In this document: piece after piece, positions 37,876 to 47,086 of the stretch
Numbering within the stretch: the stretch's first letter is position 1
Layout of the letters: every line of letters starts with the position of its first letter
NCBI RefSeq assembly: GCF_003148475.1
Contig: NZ_QGGG01000013.1
Location: 1 to 64,000 of the forward strand
Direction of reading: 5' to 3'
DNA from: Pseudaminobacter salicylatoxidans
GTDB lineage: Bacteria; Pseudomonadota; Alphaproteobacteria; Rhizobiales; Rhizobiaceae
Length of the DNA stretch: 64,000 bases
The notes under the pieces: generated by a model
What the model was told of the DNA's origin: nothing
Database searches by the model: none
Seen by the model: the letters and a program-made list of their open reading frames with translations, nothing else
Program-made: the position numbers and the translations under genes

Positions 37876-39333
37876 TTGAACAGCAACATTGACGATACAC
37901 TCCCCTCGGGCGGCGCGGCATCGGTGGCTGCAAGCGCTCCGGCAAGCTGGAGCGAGCTATTCAGCGGAAGGAACGCCTTCTACGCCCTGGCTCTTGCCGG
38001 CGGCGTGACGCTGCACGCCGTGAACATGTACATCGCCACGACCGTCATGCCATCGGTGATCGCCGACATAGGCGGGCTCGATTTCTATGCCTGGGCGACC
38101 ACGCTTTTCGTGGCGGCATCCATTCTCGGCGCGGCGCTCACCGCCAAACTTCTGAAAAGCGCCGGCCCGCGCGGTGCCTATGTCATCGCCACGCTTCTGT
38201 TCTGCGTCGGCACGCTGGTCTGTTCGCTGGCCCTCAACATGCCGGTGATGCTGGCCGGTCGCGCGGTGCAGGGGCTGGGCGGGGGTTTCCTCTATGCCCT
38301 TGCCTACGGCCTCACCCGTGTCGTGCTGCCCGAACGGTTGTGGGGACGGGCAATCGGCCTGATCTCGGCCATGTTCGGCATCGCCACGCTCATCGGCCCA
38401 GCGATCGGCGGCGTCTTTGCCGAATATGGCGCATGGCGGGCCGCGTTCTGGTCGCTGCTTCCCTTCGCCGCCCTGTTCGCGCTTCTGGCCTTCGCCACGC
38501 TGCCGCGCAGCAGTTGGGATCACAATGAGCGCGTATCAGTCCCCTTCCTGCAACTGGTGCTGCTGATGGGCGCGGTGCTGGCGGTGTCGGCCGGCAGCCT
38601 GTCCGCCGAGACGACATGGAAGCTGGTCGGCCTGCTGGCCGGCCTGTTGCTCATCGCACTCATCGCCGCGGTGGAGACCGGCGCGAAGGCCCGGCTGCTG
38701 CCGAAAAAGTCGTTTCGCATCTCGACGCCGCTTGGCGCGCTCTATCTCATGATCGCGCTTCTGATGCTCAGCATGCAGCCCGAAATCTTCGTGCCCTACC
38801 TCCTGCAGAAGCTGCATGGGCAGTCGCCGCTCTGGGCGGGCTATCTGGCAGCCCTGATGGCCATCGGCTGGACGGTCGCGTCGTTCCTCAGTTCGCGCTG
38901 GCAGGAGCGTGGCGGGGATCGTCTGGCTCTCGCCGGGCCCGTGCTGGCGCTGGCCGGGCTCGTCCTGCTGGCCGTTTTCCTGCCGGTCGAGGGTGGGGGC
39001 GACTGGTCGCTGCTGGCGCCGATCAGCGCGGGCCTCATCCTGGTGGGTTTCGGCATCGGTCTGGCATGGCCGAGCCTCGTGACCCGCGTCTACCAGAACG
39101 CGCCTGCCACCGAACAGGACCTGGCCGCCGGCGGCATGACCACCGTGCAGCTTTTCGCCATCGCATTCGGCACGGCCTGTGCGGGCATGGTGGCGAATTT
39201 CGCCGGCATCGCGGAGCCGGGCGATGTCGCGGGTGCGTCCAGTGCCGCGTTCTGGCTCGGCGGCATCTTTGCCGTCGCCCCGGCCATCGGCGTTCTGGTG
39301 GCTGTGAAAGTGGTGCGGCTGACCGGCAGGTAA
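37876..39333 (+). CDS. MFS exporter, probably DHA2-type drug/redox-compound efflux
   Basis: 485 residues. The start is a TTG placed 7 bases after a near-perfect AAAAGGAGG, giving MNSNIDDTL; no ATG is as well placed. Twelve to fourteen transmembrane segments. Seen are the MFS segments VTLHAVNMYIATTVMPSVIADIGGL, RAVQGLGGGFLYALAYGLTRVVLPERLWGRAIG (motif-A/C-like) and IGPAIGGVFAEYGAWRAAFW, typical of multidrug H+ antiporters. The SoxR-type promoter upstream suggests induction by superoxide-generating or redox-cycling molecules. Confidence 0.9.
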   Translation: MNSNIDDTLPSGGAASVAASAPASWSELFSGRNAFYALALAGGVTLHAVNMYIATTVMPSVIADIGGLDFYAWATTLFVAASILGAALTAKLLKSAGPRGAYVIATLLFCVGTLVCSLALNMPVMLAGRAVQGLGGGFLYALAYGLTRVVLPERLWGRAIGLISAMFGIATLIGPAIGGVFAEYGAWRAAFWSLLPFAALFALLAFATLPRSSWDHNERVSVPFLQLVLLMGAVLAVSAGSLSAETTWKLVGLLAGLLLIALIAAVETGAKARLLPKKSFRISTPLGALYLMIALLMLSMQPEIFVPYLLQKLHGQSPLWAGYLAALMAIGWTVASFLSSRWQERGGDRLALAGPVLALAGLVLLAVFLPVEGGGDWSLLAPISAGLILVGFGIGLAWPSLVTRVYQNAPATEQDLAAGGMTTVQLFAIAFGTACAGMVANFAGIAEPGDVAGASSAAFWLGGIFAVAPAIGVLVAVKVVRLTGR

Positions 39334-39344
39334 TCGAACCGGAC

Positions 39345-39378
39345 AAAAAAGGCGGCGGAGCCGAGGCCCCGCCGCCTT
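39345..39378 (-). terminator. rho-independent terminator of leuC (convergent with MFS exporter)
   Basis: A perfect 10-bp stem AAGGCGGCGG / CCGCCGCCTT. Read on the leuC strand it is followed by a run of T. It lies 27 bases past the leuC stop and could also stop plus-strand transcription from the exporter. Confidence 0.88.
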
Positions 39379-39404
39379 GTTCATTCAGAGCGTTGAAACG
39401 CTCC

Positions 39405-40814
39405 TCAGTTCCAGTCGCGAATGTCGACGAAGTGGCCGGCGATCGCGGCCGCCGCGGCCATGGCCGGCGACACCAGATGCGTGCGGCCCTTGAAGCCCTG
39501 GCGGCCCTCGAAGTTGCGGTTCGAGGTCGAGGCGCAGCGCTCGCCCGGCTTCAGGCGGTCGTCATTCATGGCCAGGCACATGGAGCAGCCCGGCTCGCGC
39601 CAGTCGAAACCGGCTTCGATGAAGATCTTGTGCAGGCCTTCGGCTTCCGCCTGTTCCTTCACCAGGCCCGAGCCCGGCACGATCATGGCCGAAACGGTCG
39701 AGGCGACCTTTTTGCCTTCCACCAACTTGGCGACCGCACGCAGGTCCTCGATGCGGCCATTGGTGCAGGAGCCGATGAAGACGCGATCGATGGCGATGTC
39801 GGTGATCTTGGTGCCGGCGGTCAGGCCCATATAGTCGAGCGCGCGCTTCTTGGAGTTGCGCTTGTTCTCGTCGGCGATCTCGTCCGGGTTCGGCACGACG
39901 CCGGTGACGGAGGCGACGTCCTCGGGCGAGGAACCCCAGGTGACAATCGGCGGCAGCTTGGCGGCGTCGAGCACGACGACCTTGTCGAAATGCGCGCCTT
40001 CGTCGGTGTGCAGCGTCTTCCAGTAGTCGAGCGCCATGTCCCAGGCCTTGCCCTTCGGGGCGCGCGGCTTGTCCTTCACATAGGCGAAGGTCGTCTCGTC
40101 CGGCGCGATCAGGCCGGCGCGGGCACCACCCTCGATCGACATGTTGCAGATGGTCATGCGGCCTTCCATCGACAGCGCGCGGATCGCTTCGCCGGCATAT
40201 TCGATGACGTAGCCGGTGCCGCCGGCGGTGCCGATCTCGCCGATGATGGCGAGCACAATGTCCTTGGCGGTGACGCCTTCCGGAAGCTGGCCGTCAACAC
40301 GCACCAGCATGTTCTTGGCCTTCTTCTGGATGAGCGTCTGGGTCGCCAGCACATGCTCGACCTCGGAGGTGCCGATGCCGTGCGCCAGCGCGCCGAAGGC
40401 GCCGTGGGTGGACGTGTGGCTGTCACCGCAGACGATGGTCATGCCCGGCAGCGTGAAGCCCTGCTCGGGGCCGACGATGTGGACGATGCCCTGGCGGACG
40501 TCGTTCTCGGAATAGTATTCCACGCCGAAGTCGGCGGCGTTTTTCGCCAGCGCCTCGACCTGGATGCGGCTTTCCTCGTTCTTGATGCCGAGCTTGCGGT
40601 CGGGCGAGGTCGGCACGTTGTGATCGACCACGGCCAGCGTGCGCTCGGGATGACGAACCTTGCGGCCCGACATGCGCAGGCCCTCGAAGGCCTGCGGGCT
40701 GGTCACCTCATGGACGAGGTGGCGGTCGATATAGAGCAGGCAGGTGCCATCGTCCTGACGGTCGACAACGTGATCGTCGAAAATCTTGTCGTAGAGGGTG
40801 CGCGGTGCGCTCAT
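39405..40814 (-). CDS. leuC: 3-isopropylmalate dehydratase large subunit
   Basis: 469 residues, aconitase-type [4Fe-4S] enzyme that works with LeuD. Visible are [28 protein letters not shown], the substrate/cluster region [31 protein letters not shown], and the three cluster cysteines in [10 protein letters not shown] (about residue 350) and [10 protein letters not shown] (about residue 410). Monocistronic with its own terminator. leuD and leuB lie 25-30 kb away on the plus strand. Confidence 0.97.
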   Translation of the reverse strand: MSAPRTLYDKIFDDHVVDRQDDGTCLLYIDRHLVHEVTSPQAFEGLRMSGRKVRHPERTLAVVDHNVPTSPDRKLGIKNEESRIQVEALAKNAADFGVEYYSENDVRQGIVHIVGPEQGFTLPGMTIVCGDSHTSTHGAFGALAHGIGTSEVEHVLATQTLIQKKAKNMLVRVDGQLPEGVTAKDIVLAIIGEIGTAGGTGYVIEYAGEAIRALSMEGRMTICNMSIEGGARAGLIAPDETTFAYVKDKPRAPKGKAWDMALDYWKTLHTDEGAHFDKVVVLDAAKLPPIVTWGSSPEDVASVTGVVPNPDEIADENKRNSKKRALDYMGLTAGTKITDIAIDRVFIGSCTNGRIEDLRAVAKLVEGKKVASTVSAMIVPGSGLVKEQAEAEGLHKIFIEAGFDWREPGCSMCLAMNDDRLKPGERCASTSNRNFEGRQGFKGRTHLVSPAMAAAAAIAGHFVDIRDWN

Positions 40815-40901
40815 TTGCGTAAATCCGTCGATGTGAGAAATGGAGAAGCCCGGCCCATGCCGGAATTCCTGTCGGCCGAAGGCGCGAGCAGGCAGCGACG
40901 G

Positions 40902-41018
40902 CTAGATAAGTCGGCTGGTCAGCGCGCCGGAAATCCGCGCGAAGAAACGTGCCGGCAGGCGCTTCTTGTCCTGCAGCACGAACCCCTTGTAGGCCGGATC
41001 GCCGAAAAGTTCTTCCAT
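40902..41018 (-). CDS. possible small protein, 38 residues, upstream of leuC
   Basis: A 38-codon frame, MEELFGDPAYKGFVLQDKKR then LPARFFARISGALTSRLI, bounded upstream by a TAA two codons before the ATG. Its composition (mixed charged and aromatic, protein-like) is unlike frameshift noise in this GC-rich DNA, and it runs in the leuC direction 87 bases before leuC. There is no good Shine-Dalgarno. It has no run of leucine codons, so it does not look like a leucine attenuator peptide. I do not recognise a family. Confidence 0.38.
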   Translation of the reverse strand: MEELFGDPAYKGFVLQDKKRLPARFFARISGALTSRLI

Positions 41019-41119
41019 GCCCGGTTAGATAGCAATCTTTTGGCGAATGGGCAATTGGCCTGAACAGCGCATGCCTGCGATCCCTTCCCGGCCGGGGCAG
41101 CGTGCGGTATGAAAATCCC

Positions 41120-41419
41120 ATGTTGCTGATCGTCGGAACAGTCCGCTTGCCGCCCGCCAATCTGGAGGCGGCACGCCCGGTGATGGCGCGCATGGTTTCG
41201 GCCAGCCGCGCCGAAGATGGCTGCGCGGAATATTCCTATGCCGAAGACATCCTCGATCCGGGGCTTATCCACGTCAGGGAGATGTGGCGCGACCAGGCCG
41301 CGCTCGACCGGCATTTTGTCTCCCCGCATATCAAGGCGTGGCGGGCGGCATGGTCGAAGCTTGGCATAGGGGACCGAAACCTTCGGGTCTACGAAGTGGG
41401 CGACCCGCGCGCGACCTGA
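41120..41419 (+). CDS. antibiotic biosynthesis monooxygenase (ABM)-domain protein
   Basis: 99 residues, a single ABM ferredoxin-like domain: MLLIVGTVRLPPANLEAARP, then GCAEYSYAEDILDPGLIHVREMWRDQAALDRHFVSPHIKAW. Family members include quinol monooxygenases of the YgiN type; activity is not certain. The ATG used is preferred over a GTG six codons upstream. Divergent from leuC and convergent with the methyltransferase gene. Confidence 0.88.
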   Translation: MLLIVGTVRLPPANLEAARPVMARMVSASRAEDGCAEYSYAEDILDPGLIHVREMWRDQAALDRHFVSPHIKAWRAAWSKLGIGDRNLRVYEVGDPRAT

Positions 41420-41432
41420 ACGCTGGCGTTCG

Positions 41433-42068
41433 TCACAGCACCTCGAAGACAAACGTCCTCACCAGCGCGTCGGGCTCGGCGATGGCGTAGCAGCGGAACC
41501 ACGGGCTTTGCTCCACCGGCTTCCACTTGCCCTGCCGCTCCAGTCCGTCGAAGACCTCCTGGAAACCGCCGCCCTCGAACACCTTGTCGCGCACGGTGAA
41601 GATGGCGTGGCCGCCTTTTCGCGTGATGCGCGCCAGTTCGAACAGGCCCGAGGCCGGCGCATGGCCCATGGTGAAGACGCCGGTGGAGAAGACGGCGCGG
41701 AAATGCCCGTCGGCCCAGGGCAGCGGCCCGCCCAGCATGGCCTTGCGCAGGTCGGTGTAGCTCTGCCGGCCGCTGGCGATCTTCAGCATCTCGTCCGACA
41801 GGTCCAGCCCGGCAATGTCGGTATAGCCCAGCGCCTTGAGTTGCGGGCCGGAAAGGCCGGTGCCGCAGCCGGCGTCGAGCAGCGGACCGCCGCCAACCGG
41901 CACGTAGCGTGCCACCCAGGCGGGGATCAGGAAGGGCAGCAGATAGCCGAGCGACGCCGTCTCGCTGTCATAGGTCGCCGCCCATTCAGCATAGGCGGCT
42001 TTCAGCGCTTCCGGATCCTCGGCCGTATAGACCGTGTCCAGCGAGGCATTGGCCTTGTCGAGATCCAT
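41433..42068 (-). CDS. class I SAM-dependent methyltransferase
   Basis: 211 residues from the ATG behind AGGGAGGAACGC. The SAM-binding motif LLDAGCGTGLSGPQLKALGY lies near residue 68, followed by IAGLDLSDEMLKIAS. The N-terminal YAEWAATYDSE is a common opening for small-molecule methyltransferases. Acceptor unknown. It follows the ABC permease by 72 bases in the same direction. Confidence 0.9.
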   Translation of the reverse strand: MDLDKANASLDTVYTAEDPEALKAAYAEWAATYDSETASLGYLLPFLIPAWVARYVPVGGGPLLDAGCGTGLSGPQLKALGYTDIAGLDLSDEMLKIASGRQSYTDLRKAMLGGPLPWADGHFRAVFSTGVFTMGHAPASGLFELARITRKGGHAIFTVRDKVFEGGGFQEVFDGLERQGKWKPVEQSPWFRCYAIAEPDALVRTFVFEVL

Positions 42069-42140
42069 GCGTTCCTCCCTGCTTCTACGCGCAGGGTGGG
42101 GTCGGCGGAGCTTTCCCGTCAAGGGCCGAAAAGCTTTGGC

Positions 42141-42956
42141 TCAGACCTTCTGGCGACGCAGCCTGCGTTCCAGTCCACGCAACGTCAGCGACAGGCCGAT
42201 GGTGAGGATCAGATAGATATAGGCCACCATCGAATAGGTCTCGAAGAAGCGGAACGAGCCGGAAGCGTAGACCTTGCCCATCTGGGTGATATCGGCCACG
42301 CCCAGCACCGAAACCAGTGAAGAATCCTTCACCATGGCCACGAAATCGTTGCCGAGCGGCGGCAGGATGGTGCGGATGGCCTGCGGCAGCACGATCAGGC
42401 GAAAGCGCTGGTAGCGCGTCAGGCCAAGCGCCTTGGCGGCCTCGATCTGGCCCGGTTCGACCGACTGGATGCCGGCGCGGAACACTTCCGAGATGAAGGC
42501 CGAATAGCCGATGGTGAGCGCGATGATGGCGCGCCACAGAAGCGAGAAGTCGCGCACCTGAAGCGCCGGGATCAGCCCGGCGTCCTGCAGCGGCGCGGTC
42601 AGCGCGTTCCATCCGGCCACGAAGGCCGGCGCGCCGACGAAGGCGATCCAGAACAGCAGCACCAGGACCGGAACGCCGCGAATGATCTCGACATAAAAGC
42701 GCGCGCTCTGGCGCAGCCACACCGAGCCCGACAAGCCCATCAGCGCAATGCCCAGCCCAAGTATGGACGCCAGCGCAAAACCGACCAGCGTGACGAAGAC
42801 GGTGATGCCGATGCCCTTTGCGACCGTCCGGAAGACCTGGGCATAGATGTCGTTGGTGACGATGAAGACCGCGACGGCAATGGCAATCGCGACGGCGATG
42901 GCCAGCCACCATGGAAATTCCTTCCTGTCGGGTGAGGTCGGGGAAAGCAGGTGCAT
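42141..42956 (-). CDS. polar amino acid ABC transporter permease
   Basis: 271 residues from the internal ATG (MHLLSPTSPDRKEFPWW). The frame is open 23 codons further, but those codons come from a palindromic repeat and are Arg/Leu-rich, so the longer form is doubted. About five transmembrane segments and the His/Glu/Gln permease domain (ITVFVTLVGFALASILGLGIALM; the EAAKALGLTRYQRFRLIVLPQAIR loop that contacts the ATPase). Forms an uptake system with the binding protein upstream. No ATPase gene adjoins. Confidence 0.92.
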   Translation of the reverse strand: MHLLSPTSPDRKEFPWWLAIAVAIAIAVAVFIVTNDIYAQVFRTVAKGIGITVFVTLVGFALASILGLGIALMGLSGSVWLRQSARFYVEIIRGVPVLVLLFWIAFVGAPAFVAGWNALTAPLQDAGLIPALQVRDFSLLWRAIIALTIGYSAFISEVFRAGIQSVEPGQIEAAKALGLTRYQRFRLIVLPQAIRTILPPLGNDFVAMVKDSSLVSVLGVADITQMGKVYASGSFRFFETYSMVAYIYLILTIGLSLTLRGLERRLRRQKV

Positions 42957-43019
42957 CTGCAAATGCGAAGACCGCGAGCTTCGGCGTTTGAGAGCGAGGG
43001 CTCTCAGCCTTTGTTTCCG

Positions 43020-43066
43020 GAGCATGGTCCGGTCCGAAAAGTCCGCAACTTCCCGGAACCATGCTT
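43020..43066. repeat. GAGCATGG...CCATGCTT palindromic repeat
   Basis: Imperfect palindrome starting GAGCATGGTCCGGTCCGAAA and ending GGAACCATGCTT, between the ABC binding-protein and permease genes. It resembles the short palindromic element found in many copies in Mesorhizobium and Rhizobium genomes. A truncated relative lies at 57101. Such elements can form hairpins that stabilise upstream mRNA or reduce expression of downstream genes. Confidence 0.7.
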
Positions 43067-43098
43067 CCGCCGAAACTGCCTCGGCCTTCCTTGATCCG

Positions 43099-43896
43099 TC
43101 ACTCGCCCATCTTGTAGTCGAGGAACCACTTCTTGTTCAGCGTTTCGAACGTGCCATCTTCCTTCATCGAGGCGATCGCGGCATTGATCGGCGCGACGAG
43201 GTCGGAGCCCTTCTTGAAGATGAAGCCGAAATCCTCGGTGCCGAGCGGCTCGCCCACCACCTTCAGCGCACCGTTCGAGGAATCGACATAGCCCTTCGCC
43301 GCCACGCTGTCGGTCAGCACGAGGTCGACGTCGCCCGACTTCAGGGCCTGCACGGTGGCGCCGAAGGTTTCGAACAGCTTGATGCGCGGGTTCTGCTCGT
43401 TGCCGTCGAGGATTTCGTAAACGGCGGTGTAGAAGGGCGAGGTGCCCGGCTGGGCGGCGATCAGCCCGTCCTTGAGATCGGCGAAGCTCTTGGCGTCGGT
43501 GAAGCGGCTTTCATCGCTGCGCACCAGCATGAACTGCTGCGAGCGCATGTAGGGGTCGGAGAAGTCGACCTTTTCCTTGCGGTCGTCCTTGATGGTGATG
43601 CCGGTCATGCCGATGTTGTACTGCCCGTCGGAAATAGACTGGATCATCGCGTCCCACGAGGTGTTCTGGTACTCGACCTTGAAGTTCAGGCGCCTGGCCA
43701 TCTCGTTCATGGCGTCATATTCCCAGCCGATCTGCTCACCCGTCTTGGGATCGACGAATTGCAGCGGCGGATAGGCGTTCTCGGTCACCACCGTGACGGC
43801 CTTGCCACCGAGATCGGGCAGCGTCTCGGCGGAGGCGGCAGCGGGGGCCAGCACACAGGCCAGCAGCCCGGCCAGTATGAGTTTCAACCTGTTCAT
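43099..43896 (-). CDS. polar amino acid ABC transporter substrate-binding protein
   Basis: 265 residues with a signal peptide ([23 protein letters not shown], cleavage near residue 23). The SBP family-3 body is clear: [62 protein letters not shown], and [14 protein letters not shown]. It binds an amino acid in the periplasm and delivers it to the permease encoded 142 bases downstream. First gene of the small transport operon. Confidence 0.94.
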   Translation of the reverse strand: MNRLKLILAGLLACVLAPAAASAETLPDLGGKAVTVVTENAYPPLQFVDPKTGEQIGWEYDAMNEMARRLNFKVEYQNTSWDAMIQSISDGQYNIGMTGITIKDDRKEKVDFSDPYMRSQQFMLVRSDESRFTDAKSFADLKDGLIAAQPGTSPFYTAVYEILDGNEQNPRIKLFETFGATVQALKSGDVDLVLTDSVAAKGYVDSSNGALKVVGEPLGTEDFGFIFKKGSDLVAPINAAIASMKEDGTFETLNKKWFLDYKMGE

Positions 43897-44045
43897 GACG
43901 CGCTCCGTTCGGAAATATCTTGGATTGAAAAGACAGAATTGACGGCCAGATTAGCCGACTGATAGCGGCATGCAAGAGACGGCCATGCTGCCGGACAGCC
44001 CATGGCGCGAAAAATGCGCCCGGTGCCGGCCGCCACGCTTCCAAC

Positions 44046-44861
44046 CTACGGTTTCGTGGCGCCGATGGAGAAGGAGAGCGGAATTTTCGGCGAGGAATCC
44101 GGCAGCGCGAACTGCTCGCCGCCGAGTTCGACGAGATCGGGGAAGGCACGCCATACGACGATCTCATGCTCGTTGAGGAAATCGATCCTCAGCCCCGCCC
44201 CGATCAGCGCGTTGACGATGTCGCTCAACGGATGAAGCCACTCATAGCAGCGCGTGTGGGTCAGTTGCCTTTCGTCGCCCGTATAGGTCTGGCTGTCGTT
44301 CCATGCCAGCGGCGTTTCGCCGGGCGTGCGCCAGCCATATTCCAGCTCGAGCTTGCCGTTCCTGGCCTCGAGCTGGTTCATCTGCGGATGGCCTTCGAGC
44401 AGATAGAGCTTGCCGCCGGGGCGCAGCAGCGCCGACACCACCCTTGCCCAGCGGAAGATGTCGTCCAGCCAGTTGATGGCGCCCCAGGTGACGAACACCA
44501 TGTCGTAGGTACGGCCGAGCACTTCGGGCGCGTCGTAAACCGGGGCCTCCACGAAACGGGCATCGGTGCCGGCGCGCCTGGCAAAGTCGCGCGCCGCCGC
44601 AATCGCCTTGGGTGAAAAGTCGAGACCGGTAACGCTCGCGGCCCCCAGATGCTTGAGGCTGAGCGTGTCGAGGCCGATATGGCATTGCAGGTGGACGATG
44701 TCCTTGCCGCTGATATCGCCGATTTCGCCAGCTTCCAGCGCGTGAAGGGACGAGCCGCCGGCCAGCACTTTCGCGATGCGGTAGCTGCCGGTGGTGTCAG
44801 TGGAATGAAGTTCGGCGCGGTTGTCCCAGTTGCGCAGATTGGCCTGCTTGAACGCGTCCAT
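44046..44861 (-). CDS. class I SAM-dependent methyltransferase
   Basis: 271 residues from the ATG behind GGGAGGAGAGACG; a longer frame is open upstream across the rplS terminator and is rejected. The SAM-binding core is IVHLQCHIGLDTLSLKHLGA (about residue 60), with VTGLDFSPKAIAAARDFARR and VFVTWGAINWLDDIFRWARVV. The cysteine in QCHIG is typical of this subgroup. Acceptor unknown. It follows rplS in the same direction but after a terminator. Confidence 0.9.
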   Translation of the reverse strand: MDAFKQANLRNWDNRAELHSTDTTGSYRIAKVLAGGSSLHALEAGEIGDISGKDIVHLQCHIGLDTLSLKHLGAASVTGLDFSPKAIAAARDFARRAGTDARFVEAPVYDAPEVLGRTYDMVFVTWGAINWLDDIFRWARVVSALLRPGGKLYLLEGHPQMNQLEARNGKLELEYGWRTPGETPLAWNDSQTYTGDERQLTHTRCYEWLHPLSDIVNALIGAGLRIDFLNEHEIVVWRAFPDLVELGGEQFALPDSSPKIPLSFSIGATKP

Positions 44862-44893
44862 CGTCTCTCCTCCCGACGGCTGGAAAACAAGGA

Positions 44894-44920
44894 ACAAAAA
44901 AGGCGGCCGGAGCCGCCTTT
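44894..44920 (-). terminator. rho-independent terminator of rplS
   Basis: A perfect 9-bp stem AAAGGCGGC / GCCGCCTTT with a 4-base loop, running into six T on the rplS strand. Confidence 0.9.
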
Positions 44921-44943
44921 CGTCCAAAGTCCCTTCGCAGGAA

Positions 44944-45468
44944 CTATTCGGCGGCCTTTTCGGCCTCGGCTGCAGCAGCCTTCTCGGCGGCTTCCTGGGC
45001 GGCCTTTTCGGCGGCCAGGGCCTCGGCGGCGGCGATCTTCTCGGCTTCGATGCGCGCCTTCTCGGCGTTCAGCGCATCACGCTCGGCTTCGTTCAGCTTG
45101 CGGGCGCGCACGCCGGTGTTTTCCGAAATACGGGCCGACTTGCCGCGACGATCGCGCAGGTAGTAGAGCTTGGCGCGGCGGACCTTGCCGCGACGGACGA
45201 CTTCGACGCCCTCGACCATCGGCGAGTAGACCGGGAACACGCGCTCCACGCCTTCGCCGTAGGAGATCTTGCGCACGGTGAAATTTTCCTGGAAGCCCGA
45301 GCCCGAACGCGCGATGACGACGCCTTCATAGGCCTGGACGCGGGTGCGCGAACCTTCGGTGACGCGAACCAGCACGCGGACGGTGTCGCCCGGCTGGAAT
45401 TCGGGGAGCTTGCGCTTGGCTTCGATCTTGGCGGCCTGTTCGGCCTCGAGCTGACGGATGATGTCCAT
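44944..45468 (-). CDS. rplS: 50S ribosomal protein L19
   Basis: 174 residues from the ATG giving [11 protein letters not shown]; upstream in-frame codons are not L19-like. The core ([69 protein letters not shown]) covers about 125 residues. A long Ala/Glu/Lys-rich coiled C-terminal tail follows, an extension common in alphaproteobacteria. Separated from trmD by about 190 bases. Confidence 0.97.
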   Translation of the reverse strand: MDIIRQLEAEQAAKIEAKRKLPEFQPGDTVRVLVRVTEGSRTRVQAYEGVVIARSGSGFQENFTVRKISYGEGVERVFPVYSPMVEGVEVVRRGKVRRAKLYYLRDRRGKSARISENTGVRARKLNEAERDALNAEKARIEAEKIAAAEALAAEKAAQEAAEKAAAAEAEKAAE

Positions 45469-45660
45469 CGCAATAACCTCTTCTTCGTTCTCAACAGCCA
45501 GAGCGCCCGACGCTCGCCGATCCAGTTCCACGACCGTTCGGCTATGCCCTTCTCCCGCAAGGGATCGGAGGCAGGGGCGGTTTCACCGTCCTTGTTGACG
45601 GGTTCGGAAGCATCATACTCCCGATTGCGGTCGCGCACATACACGCTTCCGCGCCGATTG
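45469..45660 (-). other. trmD-rplS spacer
   Basis: 192 bases that form the rplS leader on the minus strand. Low complexity is absent and no hairpin with a T run is evident, so rplS can be read from the rimM-trmD transcript. It may also hold an L19 leader structure, which I could not identify. Confidence 0.4.
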
Positions 45661-46389
45661 TCACCTCTTGGGCGCGGCTTTTTTGGCGCTTTCTGCGATT
45701 TCATGGGCCGAATAGAGGTCCGGGCGGCGTTCCCGCGTCAGTTTCTCGGCTTCGGCCCGTCGCCATGCCGCGATTTTCGCATGGTTGCCGGAAATGAGCA
45801 CGTCGGGAATAGGCCGCCCCTCGAAGTCCTGCGGGCGGGTGTAATGCGGGTGCTCCAGCAGGCCGTTCTCGAAACTTTCCTCGTCGCCCGAACTGTCATT
45901 GCCCATGACGCCGGGCAGCAGGCGTACCACCGCATCGAGCAGCACCAATGCGGCCGGCTCACCGCCCGAGAGGATGAAATCGCCGATCGAGACTTCCTCC
46001 AGCCCGCGCGCCTCGATGATGCGCTGGTCCACCCCCTCGAAGCGTCCGCACAGGACGATGGCGCCGGGACCGGCCGCAAGCTCGCGCACGCGCGCCTGCG
46101 TCAGCGGCTTTCCGCGCGGGCTCATCAGCAGTTTTGGGCGCGGATCATCCGCCGGGGCGGTGGCGTCGATGGCCTTCGCCAGAATATCGGCGCGCATCAC
46201 CATGCCGGCGCCGCCGCCTGCGGGCGTGTCGTCCACCGTGCGATGGCGGTCTGTGGCGAAATCGCGGATCTGCACGGCTTCAAGCGACCAGTCGCCGCGC
46301 TCCAGCGCCCGCCCGGCCAGCGAAAGCCCCAGCGCGCCCGGAAACATCTCCGGGTAAAGCGTCAGCACCGAGGCGCGAAAGCCGCTCAC
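45661..46389 (-). CDS. trmD: tRNA (guanine37-N1)-methyltransferase
   Basis: 242 residues. TrmD methylates G37 of tRNAs reading CNN codons and prevents frameshifts. The SPOUT knot motifs are visible: [79 protein letters not shown]. The start overlaps the rimM stop by 4 bases. Confidence 0.97.
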   Translation of the reverse strand: MSGFRASVLTLYPEMFPGALGLSLAGRALERGDWSLEAVQIRDFATDRHRTVDDTPAGGGAGMVMRADILAKAIDATAPADDPRPKLLMSPRGKPLTQARVRELAAGPGAIVLCGRFEGVDQRIIEARGLEEVSIGDFILSGGEPAALVLLDAVVRLLPGVMGNDSSGDEESFENGLLEHPHYTRPQDFEGRPIPDVLISGNHAKIAAWRRAEAEKLTRERRPDLYSAHEIAESAKKAAPKR

Positions 46390-46970
46390 CGGTCGCCTCC
46401 GGCATCCTTCGGGCCGCGCTCCCGCGCGTCCGCGCCTTGCTCTTCGTCGCCGGATTCCTCGACGAGCCCGGCGGCAACCGTGTCGATGCGCAGGAAACCG
46501 GCCTTGATGTCGATCTCGGGCACTGCGGCCTCGGTGAAGGGCACGAGCACGCCCTTCCTGCCGGCATGGCTGATTTCGAGAATGTCGCCGCCGCCGAAAT
46601 TCTGCACCGCCGTCACCCTGCCGACCGCGGCGCCGGTTTCGTCCTTCACCGCAAGGCCGATCAGGTCGGCGTGGTAAAATTCGTCCTCCTCGCCGTCGTC
46701 GGGCAGGGCCGAGCGGTCGATGAACAGCTCAGTGCCGTTCAACGCCTCGGCGGCGTCGCGGCCGTTCACGCCCTTGAAGCGCACGACCACGACGGTCTTG
46801 GCCGGGCGGATGTCGATGACCTCGAAGGCACGGCCGTCCTTCGAAAAGAGCGGGCCGTAGTCGCCCAGCGCCAGCGGATCGCCGGTGAAGGTCTTGACGC
46901 GCAGTTCGCCGCGCACGCCGTGCGGAGCGCCGATCACGGCCATCTGGATGGGATTTTCAGGCTTGGGCAT
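46386..46970 (-). CDS. rimM: 16S rRNA processing protein RimM
   Basis: 194 residues from the ATG giving [29 protein letters not shown], the family signature. The N-terminal RimM domain is followed by a C-terminal PRC-barrel ([18 protein letters not shown]...[14 protein letters not shown]). It assists maturation of the 30S head. First gene of the rimM-trmD-rplS cluster. Divergent from xerC across about 115 bases. Confidence 0.96.
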   Translation of the reverse strand: MPKPENPIQMAVIGAPHGVRGELRVKTFTGDPLALGDYGPLFSKDGRAFEVIDIRPAKTVVVVRFKGVNGRDAAEALNGTELFIDRSALPDDGEEDEFYHADLIGLAVKDETGAAVGRVTAVQNFGGGDILEISHAGRKGVLVPFTEAAVPEIDIKAGFLRIDTVAAGLVEESGDEEQGADARERGPKDAGGDR

Positions 46971-47086
46971 GAGCAAAATTGTCCTTTGCCCGTCTCTATC
47001 CCCGCCTTTCGCCGATTTCAACGATGCCTTCACGCCTTGCTAACCCGCAGGCATCAGCATGGGCGCAGGCAAATCACAGATGGACC

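Noticed and set aside
40815-41018. Leucine attenuator (leader peptide) upstream of leuC
   Set aside because: The small frame there has only scattered leucine codons, and no terminator/antiterminator pair is visible before leuC.
38616-41063. A long plus-strand frame running through the end of the MFS gene and the reverse of leuC
   Set aside because: Shadow of two recognised genes in other frames; no independent domain or start signal.
45469-45704. A minus-strand frame across the trmD-rplS spacer that overlaps both genes
   Set aside because: It is basic and overlaps the ends of two real genes; no family or start signal supports it.
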